A stretch of 64,000 bases of DNA from positions 97,243,565 through 97,307,564 of the forward strand of contig CM050451.1 of the NCBI GenBank assembly GCA_027563935.2, written 5' to 3'. This DNA is from Costus lasius (taxonomy: Eukaryota > Streptophyta > Magnoliopsida > Zingiberales > Costaceae). Of the stretch, positions 58,168 to 64,000 are shown piece by piece; the first letter of the stretch is position 1, and every line of letters starts with the position of its first letter. The translations under genes and the position numbers were made by a program. A model generated the notes under the pieces. It saw nothing but the letters and a program-made list of their open reading frames with translations, was not told the DNA's origin and did not search any database.

Positions 58168-59520
58168 TTTTTTCTTTTTCAATTGCACGAAGAAGATTAA
58201 GTGGCGCATCCTTCATGAAGTCTTGGCATTGGCACAACTCTTGATGGCGCATCATGCAAGGTGGTGCTTGTTTGGGTTTGACTAAACCATAGGGTTTGAG
58301 TGCAACCCCTCTTGGAGCATGCATGGTGGCACATCTTGGTTGGTGGCGCAAAGAGCAAGGCATTGGAAAATCGCTGTGACACAAACAACAAAGATCAACG
58401 AAGGAGATTAATCAACAAAGATTCTCTTTCAATCAGTCGAAGAGAGAATCCTGAGATGGGCGGGTTCGGATCGTCTGAACGAAGAACACAAAATCCATAA
58501 AAAATACGGAATCAGATGTACATAAGAAAATTACCTAAATTGATCCTCACTGTCTCAGCAAGAAGGAAAGGATATCTATGATTATCATTGGGCCTTCGAT
58601 CAGATTACAGGGTTCGTGTCCACTTCCTAATCGGTCCCTCAGCAACTCTCAACACACCTCTTTCTTCCACCATCCACATTCCACATAAGGTTAATTGGTG
58701 TGAAATCTCAGACAGTCGCTGGCTAAGAGCCCGATTGAAGTAACACCACTTTGCAAATATTTGACGCCATCTCCTCTATCGCCCCAACGGAAGGGCCATT
58801 GACAAGCGTCGCCTCCCTTTGAAACGCATCGTCTACACCATTCCACCTCCACTCAGGCGCCTCTTCCGCCTATACTCAGCAAGGCCGCCGCTTTTCCTCT
58901 TTGCTGGCTTCCTTCCTGTGTCTCAACTAGAATCAAATTTGCAGACGCCTCCGCCTGCAGCATGCTCATCCTCTTCCCCGAAGTCTTTATCAACAAGCAA
59001 ACTCCTCTCGCTAGCTGTTTCCTTACCTCCATCGACGCCATCTCCTCAACAACCACCGAACTTGCTGCTACTTAACACAGAGGGCCGCCATCGCTGGATT
59101 CATCCCTTCAGCGCCTCACTTCTGCTTCCCTTTGAGACCCAAATTGTTACAGCGATCTCCAGGGAGCAGCTCGTGGTCACCTTCACCGGAGCTTAGCAAT
59201 GCCGCCGCTTCTCCTCCCTGCTAATTTCGCTCCTACGCCTCAATCGGAAGCAACTTATGGTCGCCTATCGCCTCGTCGTTATCGGGAATTCACATGAGTC
59301 AAAGAACTTTACTCTTTGACGTAGGAAATAACAAAAAAATTAAAATAAAAAGAAAATAAATAAATAAATATGTGTGATAAAACGAGATGATATTAACAAC
59401 CATGGCTGATTTAGTCTGCTTGCTAAATGATTTGGACTTAACTCAAGTCGCAAAATGTTGACTCCAAAAGAAAATTTTTAAAACATTCTCAATAATAATA
59501 AATACTTAAAAGCCTTTTAC
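58168..59520. other. Copia leader remnant, then unassigned DNA with a GC-rich patch
   Basis: 58,168-58,400 continues the copia leader. From about 58,790 to 59,290 composition shifts to GC/CT-rich, exon-like sequence containing a plus frame 58,819-59,196 (125 residues, Pro/Ser/Leu-rich, 'PPLRRLFRLYSARPPLFLFAG'). I recognise no domain in it. It may be a captured gene fragment or chance; no transposon ends were found. Confidence 0.35.
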
Positions 59521-59524
59521 CATC

Positions 59525-60330
59525 GTGGTGAAATATTATTTGGGAGGTACGTCGACGTTTATCGTCAGGGAATAACTCCACAATATGATATTTCGTTCAT
59601 CAAAGCTAAGGTATTTTTTTCAAATTTAAATATCCTACACACTACAAGACCGGATATTTTCCAAATTGAATTATCCAACACACAACAGGCCCGGGTAATT
59701 TTCCAAATTTAAATTATTCAACAAGCTGTGAGACCGAGTAATTTTCTCAAATTTAAATATTTAATATGCCGCAAGGCCTGATATTTTATCCAACAAGCCG
59801 CAAGGCTGGGTAACTTTCTCAAATTTAAATATCCAACATGCTGCAAGGTCAGATATTTTCCAAATTCAAATTATCCAACATGGCGTGAGGCCGGGTAATT
59901 TTTCAAATTTAAATATCCAACATGCTGCAAAGCCATATATTTTCCAAATCAAATTATCCAACACACCGTAAGGCCAGATAATTTTCCAAATTGAAATATC
60001 CAATACACCGCAAGGCTGAATATTTTCCAAATTCAAATTATCTAACATGCTGCGAGGCCGGATTTTTCTTCTTCTTGAAAGGCCGGATATTTTTTCAAAT
60101 TCAAATTATCCAACATGCCACGAGGTCGGGTAATTTTTCAAATGCTTTAATGCATCACAATAAAATATTGTTTGGGAGGTGCGTACATCGAAATCTACCA
60201 TCGGGGCGTAACTCCTCAATATGACATGGCACCGCCAAGGCCAGATATCCTCAAAATTCAAATATCTAATAAGCCATTGCAAGACCAAACATTTGACAAA
60301 TATAAGTTGTCGAAATTGATAGAGGCTCTT
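59525..60330. repeat. Tandem-repeat tract with flanking duplicated segments
   Basis: About a dozen imperfect alternating half-units of 35-45 bp of the type 'caaatttaaatatccaaca' plus 'tgc(t/c)gcaaggc(c/t)(a/g)gata' fill 59,610-60,135. They are bracketed by two related ~75 bp segments (59,525-59,606 and 60,154-60,240) that share 'tttgggaggt(a/g)cgt' and 'gtaactcc'. The unit resembles the AT-rich repeat in the LTR of copia B1 (1,870-2,060 and 3,483-3,680), so this may be an expanded fragment of that LTR. Reading frames inside are products of the repeat. Confidence 0.65.
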
Positions 60331-61084
60331 TTCTTTCATCGCATATGTATCATGTCAAATCATGTATTTTCATAATTTTTATGAATAATATTGTTTTGTC
60401 TTTTATTTTATTTAATAGTATAGATCTCTTAATCAAAGGTGTCCTGACTTCAGGGGTAATTAATAATGAGTGCTTGGGCTCATTGGAAGCTAGAACCCAT
60501 TAAATAAAAAATCTTATTTATCATAAGATGAATTTGAAAATGGTTATATTATATTTTTAATATAATACCTTTTCACCCCACCTCTTTGTGTTTATTCATT
60601 TTTGTTGCCTAGATAGTTTGTCAACCTACTTTTCTCAATATTAAATTCAATTTAAAATCCCCAAGATCAGTTAGAACTAAAGAAATTAGCATTGAAGGCA
60701 TTAAGAAAGGAAACCATTGTTTTGGATTTTCACAAAGCATCACAGATGACCTCATATATTAGTCCTACTGGCTTAAGTTTCATCTCATCCTTACATATAT
60801 CCAAAAATTATCTCAAGAGCAATGTATTATAAATGTAAACATGTATAAAAGGAACACGTGTTTAATGGAAAAATCAGACATCAAATTCAGGATCTCTGTG
60901 TTTTATCACTTGTATATGAAGTGCCCCCAACAATTTCACTAATTATGAGATTAAGGATATGAAAGGAGAGCAACGGGCTAAGAGGACGTTAAAAGGACAC
61001 CGTAAAAAAAAGGGAAAGAGCAAAGACAAAAAAAAAAGACCGAGAGGTATAAAAGAGTTGGATAGTGTTCTATTTATTATTATT
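60331..61084. other. AT-rich unassigned DNA
   Basis: No gene, terminal repeat or RNA is seen. Confidence 0.4.
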
Positions 61085-61525
61085 ATTTTATGATTCATAG
61101 ATAATGAGGGTCTGCTACTTGCACCATGCGTTCCTCTCTTTTTTATGAATTTATGTTTAGTAGATAACATGAAGTAGCACATTCATCCGCTTCTCATGTG
61201 AATTCTCCTTTTTATGGATTTTCATAGTAAATATGGATATGCTACTAGTGTCACCCTTCTCATGTGAATTCTCCTCGTTATGAATATTTTTATAGGAGAT
61301 TAGGATGTGCTACTTGTATCTATATCATGTGAATTCTCCTCATTATGAATATTTCTATAGGAAATATGGATGTACTAGTTGCATCCACATGCTCTCAGTG
61401 AATTCGTCTTCTTGTGATTTTTTTACTTTAGGAAATATAGATGAACTACTTACATCCACACAATTTTCATATGAATTCCCCTTGTTTATGTAACATGGAC
61501 GCGCTAATTGCATCCATGTGTGAAA
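61085..61525. repeat. Minisatellite, about 67 bp unit, five to six copies
   Basis: Units contain 'catgtgaattctcct' followed by 'atgaatattt', 'aggaaatatggatg' and 'ctacttgcatcca'. Clear units begin near 61,190, 61,257, 61,324, 61,389 and 61,460; a weaker one lies upstream. The small frames here (61,305-61,493 and its complement) are part of the repeat. Confidence 0.75.
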
Positions 61526-62299
61526 TTTTTTAAAGAAGCATGAAAGTGTTAACTGCATAAAAGACCCAAACCCAGCCAATTAGGGCTTGGATTTGTTTAT
61601 TTATAGATTACGGTGCTTCTAGATTGAAAACTTCTAAAAACAGGTATGGTCGTGATCTCTACCTTAATTTTAGTGGTGTTGATAAAGTCGTGACCTGCCA
61701 TGAGTTTCATGGCCTTGACTGTGATCTTTACTAGCTTTAAATTATTATGTCATAAAGGAAGTGACTGTATTCATGACCTTTTTAGTATGATTACCATTAT
61801 AGGTATGGTTGTGATCTTTTTGAAAGCTCTGCTTTACTTGAAATTTGAGGCTCGACTTCGTCTCATCACATAGAGTTGTGTCATGACTTCAATTTCTTAA
61901 AATATATCAATTTTGGGCTCTTTTTATCTAAATTGTACAAACACAAGGAAAACTGTAAATTTTGAACAAATAAAGATATTTAAGATAAAAATAATATAAA
62001 ATTGATAATTTATTATTTAAATTAAAAGATAATAAGCACTAAATAGCTTATATAAATATAAGTCTTATCACCCATCATAACTAACAAGGCTCATGAAGAA
62101 GTATGAATATTTGAAGCCTCAAATTGGAAAGTAAACTCTATTGATTTGAAAAATTATGGAATTCTTGTTCAAGGAGCATAATGTTGCCAAATGGAAAATT
62201 TTCTAATACCTCCAACTTGGGGTATAAGGAACCAAATGAAGAAGTATATAAATCAATAGAAAGGACAATGACCTACACTAGTCAATTTCATTCGCATAC
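61526..62299. other. Degenerate LTR-like DNA
   Basis: At 61,640-61,850 there are repeated 'tatggtcgtgatct'/'catggccttgactgtgatc' motifs like the inverted-repeat arrays of the gypsy LTRs in this window, suggesting an old LTR fragment. The rest to 62,299 is AT-rich with no gene. Confidence 0.4.
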
Positions 62300-62649
62300 T
62301 GTTGTGTCTGCAAGTGCACGGATACTCGAAGTAATAATTAAGATATCGAATCACAGAGACCTCGTTTATCAAGTACCGAATAATCAATTTCTTACTAGCT
62401 AGGTAGTCGGAAATATGACAGCAAATTATCGAAAGCTACATGAAAATATCAGAGAGAGAAACTAGGACTAGGGTTTCATCCACCTTAATTTCAATGACTA
62501 GATATGAAATACATGTTAGTCAGTCTAATTTTATTATGATAAAGATATAATTTACTTCATAAAGAAATCATCTCACTATCGTGTAGATAATTTATAAAGA
62601 ACTAATCCTCACTCTCATGCAGGATTTATTCAATGTTAAATATAAGTAA
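62300..62649 (-). repeat. Fragment of a family C-like LTR
   Basis: The wording 'ctgcaagtgcacgga'-'actcgaagtaataattaag' and what follows matches 9,505-9,700 of solo LTR C- (and the complement of 49,870-50,085). It is cut at 62,650 by a copia LTR. Confidence 0.7.
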
Positions 62650-64000
62650 TGTTGGGATATGCCCTTAAGGCTAATGTTTGAGGCCTTGGGTTATTGTCAG
62701 TATCATGTATAAACTATGTATATGTTTTATAAAGGCAATTGTTGTTATTCAGATTGTTACATTATCTGCTGCTGTATGTATACTTCTGAATAATGTCTCA
62801 GTGATGTTCAGCTTAGCTGATGTTAAGTGTTGTCCTTAGTCGAGATATCTTGGTGAACATGAGACAGCCTTGATATGATTGAGACTAATATGTGTTCTGA
62901 TCTTATAGGATGCTTCGAGTATGGAATGAGATTTAGACACATAGGTACATTGGACGTACTGGACTGACCCTACTTAGGATATTCAATTGTTTGTCACAAT
63001 GTGAATAATCCTTGTATGCAAGCAAGTGGCATATTCCCTCTGACTTGAGATCACTTATGTTTCTAAGTGATGATTGGCATTGTCTTGAGGTAATTCAATA
63101 TCATTTGAAAGATAATGGTTAAGGATTATCTTGGATGGTGGGCATGAGTCATGTTAGGGCACTAGTGATAGATATAGGATTGCCTCTCCTAGATGGAGTG
63201 TGATGTTCTAAAGGGCCCCCTGGATGAGATGGTTGAGAAAGTGTATGGCCATACGCAGATGACTATGTTCATCTGATCTAACCATTCTCATCGTGTTGGA
63301 ATTACAGGTTTGACACGCTTGTCCAACAAGAACATCCAGTGGCAAAGGGAACATGTATGCCCAGTGAATTGGATTCACACTTGTGCTGTGTTTTGGGAGT
63401 AGTCTTGGAAGACTCTTTCCTTCATATCGGGAGACAGTGATGTGTTGCTAGATACCCCTCTCTGATCGTGATAACGTAAGTTATCTTTACCGATATTGAA
63501 GGAAACCCTTAGGGTCGCACAATTTGATGATATGGCTTACCTATGTCAGATTGTGTGGACTGGAATTATTCTAGTTCTGTTTAAAGCAATTTAAACTCTG
63601 ATTGGAAGTGAGATCTAGTCTGAGCATGTTTGATTGATTAGGACATATGATCGGTAAGCTTTGATCGGGAGAATTGATTCTTGATCGTAAAGATCAAGAG
63701 ATTCAATGAGATGTGTGGTTAGATCTTGAGCCATTTGGTTCGAAGAGATCCAAACCATAGCTGGTTCGATTTGGTCCTTGAACCAAATGAATTGGACCGG
63801 TTCACTTAGGGTGAACGCATGGTTCAATTAAGAGGAGGTTTTTGAATGTTTATGGGGAGTTAATGAGAGGAAGTTACATATCGATTTTGCTATTAGTCAT
63901 GGTAACCGAACCTTCCTTTTTGGGCTCTTCCCTTCACGGTTTCGATTGTAACTCTCCTCTCCTCTTTGTCTTTGGGTGGTATGTGGAATAGACCTTCTTG
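62650..64000 (+). repeat. Diverged copia LTR, cut by the window end
   Basis: It starts TGTTGGGATATGCCCTTAAG and is colinear with the 1,678 bp LTRs of the tandem array (for example 63,240-63,520 matches 20,165-20,430), but with many substitutions and small indels. About 1,350 bp are visible; the rest and any internal domain lie beyond the window. The TSD cannot be judged. Confidence 0.85.

Overview
This window is repeat-dense nuclear DNA of a flowering plant. The evidence is the Ty1/copia elements with initiator-Met-tRNA primer sites, Athila/Tat-like Ty3/gypsy elements with Asp-tRNA primer sites, a PIF/Harbinger transposon, a plant-type hAT element, and a captured fragment of a plant DUF1685 gene. 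I cannot name the species. I found no intact cellular gene, no rRNA or tRNA gene and no CRISPR array. Almost every long reading frame belongs to a transposable element or is a chance frame inside an LTR.

Layout, left to right. 1-12,628 is a mosaic of old fragments. It holds a decayed minus-strand copia polyprotein (3,789-7,302) whose 3' LTR is split by a solo LTR (2,067-3,477, TSD CCTTT). It also holds a minus-strand copia LTR of another family (7,330-12,628) split by two more solo LTRs (7,586-9,033, TSD CTAGC; 9,371-11,434, TSD GAGGC/GAGGT).

12,629-40,707 is a three-level nest. Element A (minus, non-autonomous Athila-like) is interrupted by element E (plus, 15,313-37,585, TSD GTGAA). The 3' LTR of E is in turn interrupted by a 16.55 kb copia tandem array (19,577-36,128, TSD GCAAA) with the order LTR-internal-LTR-internal-LTR. 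The three array LTRs are each 1,678 bp and nearly identical, and both gag-pol frames share two stop codons.

40,708-52,400 is an old PIF/Harbinger transposon with a MYB/SANT-like gene and a DDE transposase gene, both pseudogenes. Non-autonomous gypsy element D (41,237-47,212, TSD TATGT) and a solo LTR (48,136-50,210, TSD CTACA) have inserted into it. 52,928-53,924 is a small transposon-like unit carrying a tandemly duplicated DUF1685 fragment. About 54,550-58,400 is a copia LTR, primer site and leader, invaded by a 1.19 kb non-autonomous hAT element (56,972-58,159). The rest is tandem-repeat tracts, degenerate LTR pieces, and at the right edge a diverged copia LTR cut off by the window end.

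The most interesting signals are: (i) the three-LTR tandem copia array; (ii) paired leader hairpins whose stems differ by compensating changes; (iii) arrays of ACGGC/GCCGT inverted-repeat motifs inside the LTRs of several gypsy families; (iv) short noncoding modules, including a TGCTTG-AGGA-CAAGCA hairpin before the 3' LTR, shared by non-autonomous elements whose LTRs differ; (v) the duplicated gene capture. All coordinates and TSDs were read by eye; family and lineage names are inference.
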